DNA from: Streptomyces sp. NBC_01304
GTDB lineage: Bacteria > Actinomycetota > Actinomycetes > Streptomycetales > Streptomycetaceae
NCBI RefSeq assembly: GCF_035975855.1
Contig: NZ_CP109055.1
Location: 1,488,001 to 1,552,000, forward strand
Reading direction: 5' to 3'
Length of the DNA: 64,000 nt
Part shown: in pieces, positions 24,406-33,534 of the stretch
How positions within the stretch are numbered: the first letter of the stretch is position 1
Layout: the number at the start of each line of letters is the position of its first letter
The notes under the pieces: generated by a model
Told to the model about the DNA's origin: nothing
The model's database searches: none
What the model saw: the letters and a program-made list of their open reading frames with translations, nothing else
Program-made: the position numbers and the translations under genes

Positions 24406-26852
24406 GCATCGCCCTGCGCACGCTGCGCACCCGCTGGATCACGTTCGTCGGGACGTTCGTCGCCCTCGCCCTGGGCGTCGGCCTCATCGCCACCATGGGC
24501 CTGGGCCTCGCCTCGACCCTGGACGCACCGGAGCAGCGGCCCGAACGCTTCGCGGCCGCGCCCTTGGTGGTCCGCGGCACTGACACCCTGCGCGTGCCCA
24601 TCCGGCACGGCGAGAAGACCAAGCAGCTGGATCAACCTCGCCCGCTCCCGCAGGAGTTGGTGAGGAAACTCTCCGCGCCCGGCAGGGCCGTGCCGGACCG
24701 GTCCTTTGCGGTACGCGCCCCCGGCGGGCCCGCCGCCCTGGTGGGCCACCCCTGGTCCACCGCGGCGTACGCACCGTACGAGATCGGCGCGGGGCGCGCC
24801 CCGGCCGCGTACAACGAAGTTCTGGTGACCGGGGATTGGGCCCGGACCGGCGACCGGCTGAAGACCGACCGGGGCCCGGTGACGGTGGTCGGCACGGCAC
24901 CCGACCGGGGCTTCGAGGACGCCATGTTCTTCACCGACGCGCGCGCCGCACAGATTTCGCCGCGCGTCGACGCCCTGGTCGTGGACGCGCACCCCAAGAC
25001 AGTGCGCAAGCACCTCGGGGACGTACCCGCCCAGGTCCTCACCGGCAGTGCGCGGCATCTCGCCGACGCCGATCCGGAGCGCGACAAAGAGGCGCTTGTC
25101 GCGGTGAACGCGCTGCTCGGGACGGCGGCCGGGGTCACCGGGTTCGTGTCGGTGTTCGTGGTCGCGTCCACGTTCGCGTTCGCCGTGGCGCAGCGCAGGC
25201 GGGAGTTGGGGCTGCTGCGTACGGCCGGGGCGACACCTCGGCAGATTCGCCGCATGGTGCTGTCGGAGGCCCTGCTGGTCGCGGTGCTCGCGTCGGCGGC
25301 GGGCTGTGCGCTCGGCCGGTTCGGAGCTCCGCTGCTCGCCGGCTGGATGGTGGACGGCGGTGTGGCGCCGCGCTGGTTCGCGATCGGCGACCACGCGTGG
25401 CCGTATCACCTGGCGTTCTGGACGGGGCTCGGCGTGGCGCTCGCCGGTGTCGTCGCCGCGTCGCGGCGGGCCGGGCGGGTCGGGCCGACGGAGGCGCTGC
25501 GCGAGGCGGCGGTCGACCACAAGGCGATGACCGCGGGGCGCTGGACATGTGGCGGCGCACTGCTGCTGACCGGCCTGGGGCTGCTCGTGTTCGCGCTGCT
25601 GGACAATCCGGGCGAGCTGCTCGGCCGCAAGGCGTACACGAGCCGGCCGATGCTGCTGATCACCGCGTTCGCACTGCTCTCGCCCGTCCTGGTACGGCCG
25701 TTGACGCGGCTCCTCGGCTGGCTGCCGGCCCGGTTGCCGGGCGCGGTCGGCATGCTCGTACGGGAGAACGCGGCCGCGGCGGTCCGGCGTACGGCGGCGA
25801 TCGCCGCCCCCGTGCTGGTCACCGTCGCTCTCACCGGCTCGCTGTACGGGGCGACCGCGACCCTGAACGAGGCGAAGGCCCGCGAGGTGCGCGCCCACAC
25901 AGCCGCGGACTTCGTCCTCACCAAGCCCGGGGACGCGGTGTTCGACACGGCGACCGTGGACCGGGTGCGCCAGGTGCCCGGGGCCGTCACCTCGGCGACC
26001 GGGTCGAGTTCCGTCTTCGTCCTGGAGGAGGGCACCGCTCTGCTCAAGTCGGACGCCCGCTCCGCCGACCCCGCGGCTCTGGCCGCCGTCGCCCGGCTCC
26101 CCCTGGCGGCAGGCAAGGTGAGCGACCTGGACGACCGCTCCGTCATCGTCAACGAGGAGTGGGAACGTCACCGGGTCGGGCAGCGCGTCGACATCTGGCG
26201 GGCCGACGGCACCAAGGTCGCGCTGCGGATAGCCGCCGTCCTGCGCACCGGCACCGGCAACAACGGCGTCTACGTCACCCCGCACAACGCGGCGGGCGCC
26301 CCCGTCGACCGCATCGACGTCAAGCTCGCACCCGGCGCGCAGGCGAGGGCGGTGGCCGACCGGCTGAGGGCCGCCGTCGAACCGTCGGGCGGCCGGGTGC
26401 TCACCAAGGACCAATGGGTGGCGGCCGGTTACCCGACGACGAACGAGCACACCCGGCTCGGCTACCTGGTCGTCCTCGGCATCGCCCTGGTCTACACGGG
26501 CATCGCGCTGGCCAACACCCTGGTGATGGCCACATCGGACCGGAAGCGCGAACTGGCCGCACTGCGTCTCGCGGGAGCGACGCCGCGGCAGGTGCTGCGC
26601 CTGGTCGCCGCCGAGTCCGCCACGGTGGTCGCGGTCGGCGCGCTGCTCGGGGCGGCGGTCGCCGCGCTCAATCTGCTCGGCATATGGGGCGCGCTCGGGG
26701 TGCTGCGGGTGCCCTCGCCACTGCTGGTGCCCTGGCGGGAGATGGGCGCGGTCGCCGGAGCGTGTGCGGCGCTCGCGGTGATCGCCGCGGTGGTGCCCGC
26801 CGCGTTCGCACTGCGGCGCAGGCCTGCGGAGCTCGCGGGGATGCGGGAGTGA
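24399..26852 (+). CDS. FtsX-like ABC transporter permease
   Basis: 817-residue permease. An N-terminal helix (WITFVGTFVALALGVGLIATM) is followed by an extracytoplasmic domain, a four-helix FtsX block around residues 245-450, a second extracytoplasmic domain, and a C-terminal FtsX block ending in basic residues. GTG at 24399 follows GGAG and overlaps the ATPase stop by 7 bases. It forms an exporter with that ATPase, probably controlled by the divergent two-component system. Confidence 0.88.
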   Translation: MLSIALRTLRTRWITFVGTFVALALGVGLIATMGLGLASTLDAPEQRPERFAAAPLVVRGTDTLRVPIRHGEKTKQLDQPRPLPQELVRKLSAPGRAVPDRSFAVRAPGGPAALVGHPWSTAAYAPYEIGAGRAPAAYNEVLVTGDWARTGDRLKTDRGPVTVVGTAPDRGFEDAMFFTDARAAQISPRVDALVVDAHPKTVRKHLGDVPAQVLTGSARHLADADPERDKEALVAVNALLGTAAGVTGFVSVFVVASTFAFAVAQRRRELGLLRTAGATPRQIRRMVLSEALLVAVLASAAGCALGRFGAPLLAGWMVDGGVAPRWFAIGDHAWPYHLAFWTGLGVALAGVVAASRRAGRVGPTEALREAAVDHKAMTAGRWTCGGALLLTGLGLLVFALLDNPGELLGRKAYTSRPMLLITAFALLSPVLVRPLTRLLGWLPARLPGAVGMLVRENAAAAVRRTAAIAAPVLVTVALTGSLYGATATLNEAKAREVRAHTAADFVLTKPGDAVFDTATVDRVRQVPGAVTSATGSSSVFVLEEGTALLKSDARSADPAALAAVARLPLAAGKVSDLDDRSVIVNEEWERHRVGQRVDIWRADGTKVALRIAAVLRTGTGNNGVYVTPHNAAGAPVDRIDVKLAPGAQARAVADRLRAAVEPSGGRVLTKDQWVAAGYPTTNEHTRLGYLVVLGIALVYTGIALANTLVMATSDRKRELAALRLAGATPRQVLRLVAAESATVVAVGALLGAAVAALNLLGIWGALGVLRVPSPLLVPWREMGAVAGACAALAVIAAVVPAAFALRRRPAELAGMRE

Positions 26853-26862
26853 GGCAGCCCGT

Positions 26863-27330
26863 TCAGGCCTTGGCCTGCTCGGCTGCGGCCAGGCGGTGCA
26901 GACCCTGGACGGCCAGACGGTAGCCCTCCGTACCGAAGCCGACGACGATGCCGGCGGCGGCCGGCGAGAGGTAGGAGTGGTGCCGGAACGGCTCGCGGGC
27001 GTGCACGTTGGAGATGTGCACCTCGATGACGCGCAGGCCCGTGCCCTTGATCGCGTCGTGCAGGGCGACGGAGGTGTGGGTGTAGGCGCCCGCGTTCAGG
27101 ACGGCGCCGATCAGGCGGCCCGCCCGCTGTTCCTCGCCGGCCTCGTGGATCCAGTCGAGCAGCTGCCCCTCGTGGTTGGACTGCCGGCAGTCCGCGGTCA
27201 GCCCCAGCTCGGCGGCCGTCTCCTGGCACAGGGCCTCGACGCCCTTAAGGGTCTGCGCGCCGTAGATGCCGGGTTCGCGGGTGCCCAGGAGGTTCAGGTT
27301 GGGGCCGTTGAGGATCAGTACGGATGCCAT
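26863..27330 (-). CDS. aroQ: Type II 3-dehydroquinate dehydratase
   Basis: 155-residue enzyme converting 3-dehydroquinate to 3-dehydroshikimate in the shikimate pathway. Family landmarks are [19 protein letters not shown] with the catalytic Tyr, [31 protein letters not shown] and [18 protein letters not shown] with the catalytic His. ATG at 27330 has TAGG at a workable distance; a GTG two codons upstream (27336) is the alternative. It is convergent with the ABC operon and divergent from the methyltransferase gene. Confidence 0.93.
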   Translation of the reverse strand: MASVLILNGPNLNLLGTREPGIYGAQTLKGVEALCQETAAELGLTADCRQSNHEGQLLDWIHEAGEEQRAGRLIGAVLNAGAYTHTSVALHDAIKGTGLRVIEVHISNVHAREPFRHHSYLSPAAAGIVVGFGTEGYRLAVQGLHRLAAAEQAKA

Positions 27331-27374
27331 GGTCACAGCCTACGGCGGTACGGCGTCGGGGTTAGCGTCGGACT

Positions 27375-28358
27375 ATGACCACTGGTCCGAGTGTGAGCTC
27401 AGCCCCGCAGCCGCCGCCCGGCCCCTCCTTGCCGGACGCGGTCGCGGCAGGCCCGGTCGTGCTCGACGGCGGCCTGTCCAACCAGCTCGAATCCGCCGGG
27501 CACGACCTGTCCGACGCGCTCTGGTCGGCCCGGCTGCTCGCCGACCGGCCCGAGGCGGTCGTGGACGCGCATCTGGCGTACTTCGCGGCGGGCGCGAGTG
27601 TGGCGATCACGGCGAGCTACCAGGCGACGTACGAGGGTTTCGCGCGGCACGGCATCTCTGCCGCGCGGACCACCGAACTGCTCGCCCTGAGCGTGGAGTC
27701 GGGCCGCGAGGCGATTCGGCGGGCAGGGGCCCAGGGGGTCGCGCGGCCGTTGTGGGTGGCGGCATCGACGGGTCCGTACGGGGCGATGCTGGCGGACGGC
27801 TCCGAGTACCGGGGGCGGTACGGGCTCGGCGTGGCCGAGCTGGAGCGGTTCCATCGGCCCCGGCTCGAGGCGCTGGCCGCGGCCGGGCCCGATGTGCTGG
27901 CCCTGGAGACGGTGCCGGACACGGACGAGGCCCGGGCCCTGCTGCGGGCGGTGCGCGGGCTCGGCGTACCCGCCTGGCTGTCGTACAGCGTGAGCGGCGG
28001 GCGGACCCGGGCCGGGCAGCCGCTGGAGGAGGCGTTCGCGCTCGCGGCCGGGTCCGAGGAGGTCTTCGCAGTCGGCGTGAACTGCTGTGCGCCCGAGGAC
28101 GCGGACGCCGCGGTGGCCCTGGCGGCGCGGATCACCGGGAAGCCGGTGGTGGTGTACCCCAACAGCGGGGAGCGGTGGGACGCGGAGCGGCGGAGGTGGC
28201 GCGGCCCGGGGACGTTCGCCGCAGGCCGGGTGGCCGGATGGGTGCGTGACGGGGCGCGGCTGGTCGGGGGCTGCTGCCGAGTGGGGCCGGAGGACATCGC
28301 GGCGCTGGCCTCCCAGGTGGGCGAGAAGCCGGAAAATGGCTGGTCAGAGGCGTTCTGA
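27375..28358 (+). CDS. mmuM: Homocysteine S-methyltransferase
   Basis: 327-residue Zn-dependent methyltransferase that moves a methyl group, typically from S-methylmethionine, to homocysteine to make methionine. The Zn ligands are the Cys in VNCC and the Cys pair in GGCCRVGP. The N-terminal VLDGGLSNQLE segment is the usual barrel start. A TAGCGT -10-like hexamer ends only five bases before the ATG, so the mRNA may be leaderless. Confidence 0.9.
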   Translation: MTTGPSVSSAPQPPPGPSLPDAVAAGPVVLDGGLSNQLESAGHDLSDALWSARLLADRPEAVVDAHLAYFAAGASVAITASYQATYEGFARHGISAARTTELLALSVESGREAIRRAGAQGVARPLWVAASTGPYGAMLADGSEYRGRYGLGVAELERFHRPRLEALAAAGPDVLALETVPDTDEARALLRAVRGLGVPAWLSYSVSGGRTRAGQPLEEAFALAAGSEEVFAVGVNCCAPEDADAAVALAARITGKPVVVYPNSGERWDAERRRWRGPGTFAAGRVAGWVRDGARLVGGCCRVGPEDIAALASQVGEKPENGWSEAF

Positions 28359-28486
28359 GGCTCGTTGTCAGTGCCGGGGTGCAGACTGAGCTGTGTCCTG
28401 AATCACACGTGGACGACTGCCGTGGAAAGCGTCACGAACAGCCGGCGTGGACAGCGCAGTCACCACACGTCCCGGAGGTGGTCGGC

Positions 28487-29578
28487 ATGGCCGACGTACT
28501 GCTCACCGTAGGCACCCGCAAAGGACTCTTCATCGGCCGCAGGCGCGGCGGCACCTGGGAGTTGACGGGGCCGCACTTCAACGCGCAGGCGGTGTACTCG
28601 ATCGCGATCGACACCCGGCGCGCCGCACCCCGGCTCCTGGTCGGCGGGGACAGTGCGCACTGGGGGCCGTCGGTCTTCCACTCGGACGACCTCGGCGAGA
28701 CCTGGACCGAGCCCGCCAAGGCCGCCGTCAAGTTCCCCAAGGACACCGGGGCTTCGCTGGAGCGGGTGTGGCAGCTGCACCCGTCCGCGGCCGAGCCGAA
28801 CGTGGTGTGGGCGGGCACGGAGCCCGCGGCGCTGTACCGCTCCGAGGACCGGGGCGAGACCTTCGAGCTCGTACGTCCCCTCTGGGAGCATCCGACGCGC
28901 TCCAAGTGGGTGCCGGGCGGCGGCGGTGAGGGGATGCACACGATCCTCACCGACGCGCGGGACAAGGACGCGGTGACGGTCGCCGTGTCCACGGCCGGGG
29001 TGTTCCGGACGCTGGACGGCGGGGCGAGCTGGGCGCCGTCCAACTCCGGGGTGTCCGCGGTGTTCCTGCCCGATCCGGACCCGGAGTTCGGGCAGTGCGT
29101 GCACAAGGTGGCCCGGGACTCGGTGGAGCCGGACCGGCTGTATCTGCAGAACCACTGGGGGGTGTACCGGTCGGACGACGCGGGCGCCAAGTGGGTAGAC
29201 ATCGGCGAGGGCCTGCCCTCTACGTTCGGGTTCGCCGCGGCGACCCATCCGCATCGCGGGGACACGGCCTACGTCTTCCCGATCGAGGCCGACTCGGACC
29301 GGGTGCCGGCCGGGCGACGATGTCGCGTCTACCGCACGGCGGACGCCGGAAGGTCCTGGGAGGCGCTGTCGGCGGGGCTGCCCGAGGGCGACCACTTCGG
29401 CACGGTGCTGCGGGACGCGCTGTGCACGGACGACGTCGACCACGGGGAACCGGCCGGGGTGTACTTCGGGAACCGGAACGGCGAGGTGTACGCGAGCGCG
29501 GACGACGGCGACAGCTGGCAGCAGCTCGCCTCGCATCTGCCGGATGTGCTGTGTGTACGAGCCGCGGCCATCGGTTGA
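28487..29578 (+). CDS. BNR/sialidase-like beta-propeller protein
   Basis: 363-residue cytosolic-looking protein built of Asp-box/BNR repeats: SDDLGETW, SEDRGETF, LDGGASW, SDDAGAKW, TADAGRSW and SADDGDSW. These form a six-bladed propeller like the YCF48/exo-sialidase-like group. There is no signal peptide and no sialidase catalytic Arg triad that I can identify, so glycosidase activity should not be assumed. ATG at 28487 follows GGAGGTG. It ends 73 bp before the broken ung gene. Confidence 0.82.
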   Translation: MADVLLTVGTRKGLFIGRRRGGTWELTGPHFNAQAVYSIAIDTRRAAPRLLVGGDSAHWGPSVFHSDDLGETWTEPAKAAVKFPKDTGASLERVWQLHPSAAEPNVVWAGTEPAALYRSEDRGETFELVRPLWEHPTRSKWVPGGGGEGMHTILTDARDKDAVTVAVSTAGVFRTLDGGASWAPSNSGVSAVFLPDPDPEFGQCVHKVARDSVEPDRLYLQNHWGVYRSDDAGAKWVDIGEGLPSTFGFAAATHPHRGDTAYVFPIEADSDRVPAGRRCRVYRTADAGRSWEALSAGLPEGDHFGTVLRDALCTDDVDHGEPAGVYFGNRNGEVYASADDGDSWQQLASHLPDVLCVRAAAIG

Positions 29579-29651
29579 TCCGGGGCCCCGGTACGCCAGT
29601 AGAGTGACGCGCCGTAATTCCCGACCCACCTTGTGAAGCGAGCAATCCTCT

Positions 29652-29819
29652 GTGGCCGCACGACCGTTGAAAGAAATCGTCGAACCCGGCTGGGCGCAGG
29701 CACTGGAGCCCGTGGCCGAACGGATCGCCGCGATGGGCGACTTCCTGCGCGGGGAGATCGCCGCGGGGCGCACCTATCTGCCGGCCGGGGCCAATGTGCT
29801 GCGCGCGTTCCAGCAGCCG
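29652..29819 (+). pseudogene. 5' remnant of uracil-DNA glycosylase gene
   Basis: Codons 1-56 of an Ung protein (PLKEIVEPGWAQALEPVAER through [10 protein letters not shown]) align with the complete Ung encoded at 58668-59345. The match stops abruptly after QQP, just before the catalytic GQDPYP region, and the frame continues into unrelated sequence. The GTG start and a promoter-like TAGAGT upstream are still present. The matching 3' part lies 29.8 kb away at 59590-59842 on the same strand, so one gene has been split. Confidence 0.85.
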
Positions 29820-30404
29820 GTCTACGACCTGGCACCGGGTCAACGGGGGGACCCGCTCAGCTTCCCACGGCGAGCGGCCCCGCTCCCGGTCCGGTGGGGG
29901 CGGTCGGTCAGCAGCGGGCCGCAACGCATACCCTCTCTCATGGGGCGAACCCGCCCCTCCGTGCCGTGCCTGCCGCAGAACAGCCCCTGACGGAAATCCG
30001 AGGAACATCGCCAGGGGCCACTGCGGCGAGAGAACGCGCTCCCCAATCGGCGTCTCCTCGCCTACCTCGTCCCCTGCGGCTCCAGAGCGCGGGAGTGCCC
30101 TGGTGGTGACCGCCCGAAGGGGCGAGGCGCCGGAACCGCGCGTGTCGGCGCCGCGGATCCGGCCGTCTCCAGGACCGCACCCGGGGTCGTGGGGCACGTA
30201 GAGGGGGCACCTACCCGCCCTCAGGCCCGACATGTATCAACTTCCCTTCTTCATACATCAGTTGCTGGCGCACTCGCCCGCCCGTTGTCCTTCCGGACCA
30301 CGGCTCACCGCCCGGCGACGACCAAGGCGCACCGCGAGCCGCCGCGTTGTGGCCGGTACGCGCGCACCTGCGATCTGCGGCCATCCGAACCGGCCGGGGG
30401 GCTG
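29820..30404. other. No gene recognised (left end of island)
   Basis: About 585 bp without a convincing reading frame on either strand. A less GC-rich patch at 30231-30258 has a loose inverted repeat (ATGTAT ... ATACAT). It looks like decayed sequence. Confidence 0.5.
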
Positions 30405-30864
30405 CTACAGGGAATGCCGATACTTCGGCCATCCCGGCCCTCTCACACGCGGCGGCGGTTCCCACCCGTACCCGCCGCACGCACCATGACCGGCACCGCG
30501 GCCTCCCCGGTCGAATCCGGGAGCGACGAGCAGGTCCCAGCGCCCGTGTCCGGGGCGACGAGGACGACGGTGTGCGCGGCCGGTGGCCGTCAGGCGCCTG
30601 CACAGACGGAAGACCTGGCCGGCGACGAACATCCGGCCCGGCGTCGTCGGCCACATCTGGCCGATGGGCAAGACGCTGGCGATGTGACCCCAGATGCGGG
30701 GCAACCCGTCGAGCAGGGCTGGGAATTCGGCGAGCAGGTCGTACGAGCGCTGCCACCATCCCCGTCGATGGCGCCGGGCCCGCCGGCGTGGGGCGCCAGG
30801 CGCAGGCGGAGCTGGGGCAGGGGCAGGGGCAGAGAGAAAAGCGGGGGTGCGGGGCAAGGGTCAT
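30405..30864 (-). pseudogene. Frameshifted DUF5994-like gene
   Basis: Pieces of a DUF5994 protein are readable in different frames. An ATG at 30864 gives MTLAPHPRFSL; LRLRLAPHAGGPGAIDG follows in a second frame, and WWQRSYDLLAEFPALLDG to RWDLLVAPGFDRGG in a third. A lost base in the expected IDG-x-WW stretch near 30765 explains one shift, and the other lies near the start. The C-terminal part also departs from the intact paralogue at 31460. The gene is therefore broken. Confidence 0.6.
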
Positions 30865-31128
30865 GGGGTGCGGCTCCTGCCGCTGCCCTGCTCGGACTGG
30901 TGGTTGATAGGTGGTTCGCGGGTGGTTGAGGAAGAGCGTCAGATGCGGCGGGCAGCGACGGGGGCGGGGGCGGCCGACGCACTTCGCTTGCCAGCCCGAG
31001 GCGTTCGAGGACACGGACGACGGCCGACAGATCGATCCAGCCGCGTTCCAAATCGGCGTGATGGAGGTTGCGCCGGCTCTCGCCGAAGGAGAGCCGGGCC
31101 AGCGGCCACAGGTCGGTGGCCCCGCCCG

Positions 31129-31293
31129 CACACCATCCGGCTCTTCTCACACGACACAGTCCGCTGGGACCTGCTCGTCGTCCCGCCACAGAGCAAGGCC
31201 GGCGCGGCCGCCCGGCTGATGGCCGCGGCAGCCGATCCCGCCCTACGCCTCACCGGTACCGCTCTGATGGCGACCGTGGGTCCGACCAGCTGA
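31129..31293 (+). pseudogene. 3' remnant of a DUF5994-like gene
   Basis: About 54 codons match the C-terminal half of DUF5994 (HTIRLFSHDTVRWDLLVVPP, then ARLMAAAADP and LTGTALMA) and end at a normal stop. The N-terminal half is missing, and upstream sequence contains no continuation. It lies 170 bp before the intact copy in the same orientation, suggesting tandem duplication followed by decay. Confidence 0.6.
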
Positions 31294-31459
31294 CGATCCG
31301 GACCTGTCGGGTGGCGACGGGCTCGTCACCGACCCCCTCCGCAGGAGTACCGTGGAGACACCAAGGGCACTTCGCACTCCGGCTTCCACGCGGGTCTCGT
31401 CCTCGGTGAGCAATGGCATCGGGGACGGCCGCCGCGTCGCCCCGAGACGGGTTCGCATC

Positions 31460-32014
31460 ATGACCGCGACCACCACGTCTACCCGCACCCCTCCTTCACC
31501 TCCCCCCTCCGTGGCCCGTGTGGCGCTGAAGTCCCCGACAGGCCACGGCCTGCTCGACGGCGCTTGGTGGCCCCGTTCACGTGACCTGGCCAGCGAGCTG
31601 CCCGCCCTGGCGGACGTGCTCGATCCGCTGTGGGGCCGCATCACCCGCGTCGCCGTCAATCCGACGCTCTGGCCCGTCGTCCCGCGTAGGGTGACCGTCC
31701 GCGACCGCGTACTGAAGGTCGGCTGGTTCACCCCTCAAATCGACCCGCACAAGCTGCTGTTGCTCTCCTACAGGGCCGGCCGCTGGGACCTCCTGGTGAT
31801 CCCGCCCGAGACGGACGCCGCGACCGCCACCCGGCTCATGACCGCCGCCTGCGCCCCGGACGGGCCCCCGCTGACCGCCACCGCTCTCGTCGCCGCCGAG
31901 ATCGCGCGCCACCACGACGCCGTGGGCGATCGGCTGCAGGACACGGAGGAATCATGGGAGTACGAGGGCGGTGCGACCTCCACCCACGCCGTCGCCACAG
32001 CCGCGGGGCGGTGA
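31460..32014 (+). CDS. DUF5994 family protein
   Basis: 184-residue protein of the actinobacterial DUF5994 family. Core motifs are GLLDGAWWPRSRDLASELPA, TLWPVVPRRV and RWDLLVIPPETD followed by ATRLMTAA. Function is unknown, and family members tend to occur in streptomycete stress-regulator neighbourhoods. ATG at 31460 is the best start; the open frame extends upstream to 31352. Its stop overlaps the GTG of a small downstream frame. Two decayed paralogues lie just to the left. Confidence 0.75.
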   Translation: MTATTTSTRTPPSPPPSVARVALKSPTGHGLLDGAWWPRSRDLASELPALADVLDPLWGRITRVAVNPTLWPVVPRRVTVRDRVLKVGWFTPQIDPHKLLLLSYRAGRWDLLVIPPETDAATATRLMTAACAPDGPPLTATALVAAEIARHHDAVGDRLQDTEESWEYEGGATSTHAVATAAGR

Positions 32015-32265
32015 CCGCCAAGGACACCGCACTCGCCGCGTACGTGAACCACCGTCTCGACGCGCAGCACGCCGAAAGGATCGACTTGCGTACCAACAGC
32101 CGCGCCCTGCCCGACCGCCGCACCCCCGCCGAACCGAAGGACGGCAGCACGTCGCCTCCCCCGCCGGTCGCCCCGGCCGACCGGCACGACCATCGCGACG
32201 GGGGCCGCGGGCGGTTCCCGGCGCGCCGCCACCGTGACCGCACCACGCACAAACAGGCCCGCTGA
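32011..32265 (+). CDS. Small basic hypothetical protein
   Basis: Possible 84-residue protein beginning VTAKDTALAAYVNHRLDAQH, translationally coupled by GTGA to the DUF5994 gene. The first half looks protein-like and amphipathic; the second half is low-complexity Pro/Arg/Asp. No family recognised. It could be a fortuitous frame. Confidence 0.4.
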   Translation: MTAKDTALAAYVNHRLDAQHAERIDLRTNSRALPDRRTPAEPKDGSTSPPPPVAPADRHDHRDGGRGRFPARRHRDRTTHKQAR

Positions 32266-32481
32266 GCCAGGCCGCGCCCAAAGGACCGCGACGGGAGTCC
32301 CGATGGCCCCGATGTATCTGCGCAGGCGCACCCGGTGGCAGGCCGAACAGCAACGGGAAACCGTCGCCGATCCATACGTCACGGCGTCACGCAGCGCCAC
32401 CGGGGGGGCGGCGACCACCCGGACCCCCGGCACGGGAAGGGCAGTATTGCCCGGGATGCTGTGGCGTTCCGCCCCAGCGTC

Positions 32482-32820
32482 TCAGGCTGGGGAAGTCGGA
32501 TTCGTCGAGTCGGTGGCGCGGCGGTATTGGGCGTTGATGCGCTGGGCTTCTTCGAGCTGGTCTTCGAGGATGATGATGCGGCAGGCGGCCTCGATGGGGG
32601 TGCCCTGGTCGACGAGTTCCCGCGCGCGGGCCGCGATGCGCAGCTGGTAGCGGGAGTAGCGGCGGTGTCCGCCCTCGGAGCGCAGCGGGGTGATCAGGCG
32701 GGCTTCTCCGATGGCGCGCAGGAAGCCCTGCGTGGTGCCGATCATCTCGGCGGCCCGGCCCATGGTGTAGGCGGGGTAGTCGTCGTCATCGAGCCGGTTG
32801 AACGAGTCGTCTGCTGTCAT
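32482..32820 (-). CDS. MerR/BldC-like small DNA-binding protein
   Basis: 112-residue regulator with a MerR-type winged helix: YTMGRAAEMIGTTQGFLRAI, then ARLITPLRSEGGHRRYSRYQL. A C-terminal helix with EDQLEEAQRINAQYRR lies where MerR proteins dimerise. The effector domain is minimal, so it may act as a constitutive regulator. ATG at 32820 follows GAGAGG. A 32-bp perfect palindrome lies 28 bp upstream of the start and is a likely autoregulatory or attenuator element. Confidence 0.82.
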   Translation of the reverse strand: MTADDSFNRLDDDDYPAYTMGRAAEMIGTTQGFLRAIGEARLITPLRSEGGHRRYSRYQLRIAARARELVDQGTPIEAACRIIILEDQLEEAQRINAQYRRATDSTNPTSPA

Positions 32821-32847
32821 TTGCACCTCTCTGTGGAAACGCGTCGA

Positions 32848-32879
32848 GGGGCCCTGGTGCCGTACGGCACCAGGGCCCC
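32848..32879. promoter_or_regulatory. 32-bp perfect palindrome upstream of MerR-like gene
   Basis: Each 16-base arm reads GGGGCCCTGGTGCCGT with no spacer, so the element is a perfect palindrome. It lies 28 bp in front of the start codon at 32820 and would be in the leader of that gene. It could be an operator for a dimeric regulator, a transcription attenuator, or a terminator for anything entering from the right. Confidence 0.7.
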
Positions 32880-33534
32880 GAAGGAACTGCTACACCATCT
32901 GCCGACCCTAGAACTGCGTCGGCCTTCTGTGTCCGCACGCCCACCCGGGAGAGGGCGGGGAATGCGGGGATCGCGGTTGCTTGACCGGAGACCACCTCAC
33001 TATCGATGTCCTGCGGTACCCGGGCTCAAGGCTTCCACCCGGGCGATCCTGATGGCGCTCGGCTCCTCCGTTCTTCCCTCTTGATCAACTACTTACCGAA
33101 GGGACTGCGTACTGCTGGTACTGCGAACTGCACTTGCGGGTACTGCAACTGCGCTACCGCTGGTGGCAGCCCCTGATCACTGTGGGCCACCCGGTCCGGT
33201 CGTCAGCCCCGTCGCCGTCCTGCAACACCTGGCTCCGGAACTCCACCACCGAACCGTCCTGCACTCTGCTGCCCGGCAGTTCGTGTCTGTCGGGCCTCTC
33301 TGGATCTCACCTACGAGAGAAACCATAACCACGCCACCATCCAATGTCTACTCCGGCCGACATAGATTTTCGCGCGTTCGTGAGGTAGTCGAGCCGCCAG
33401 GCTGAGGGCTGTGCCGCGGTACGAGGTGGCGGGCATCGACGAGCCAGAGACCAGGGTGAAGTCACGCTCCCGGCTCGGCCAGGTGACCGCTTGCCCCCCT
33501 CGGCATCCGTCCTGCATCCGGCTCCGGGCGGGGC
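32880..33534. other. No gene recognised; short TACTGC-like repeats
   Basis: A 655-bp stretch without a convincing gene. Between about 33106 and 33155 the hexamer-like word (T)ACTGC recurs six times at irregular spacing. Base composition drops locally around 33320-33370. It may hold the promoter region of neighbouring genes. Confidence 0.4.

Noticed and set aside
29820..29860. Possible attachment-site repeat at the ung junctions
   Set aside because: I compared 29810-29860 with 59540-59610 and found no direct repeat; missing codons also argue against simple attL/attR.
30211..31131. Minus-strand frame of 306 codons as a real gene
   Set aside because: It runs across frames of a broken DUF5994 gene and is Arg/Pro/Ser-rich without domains.
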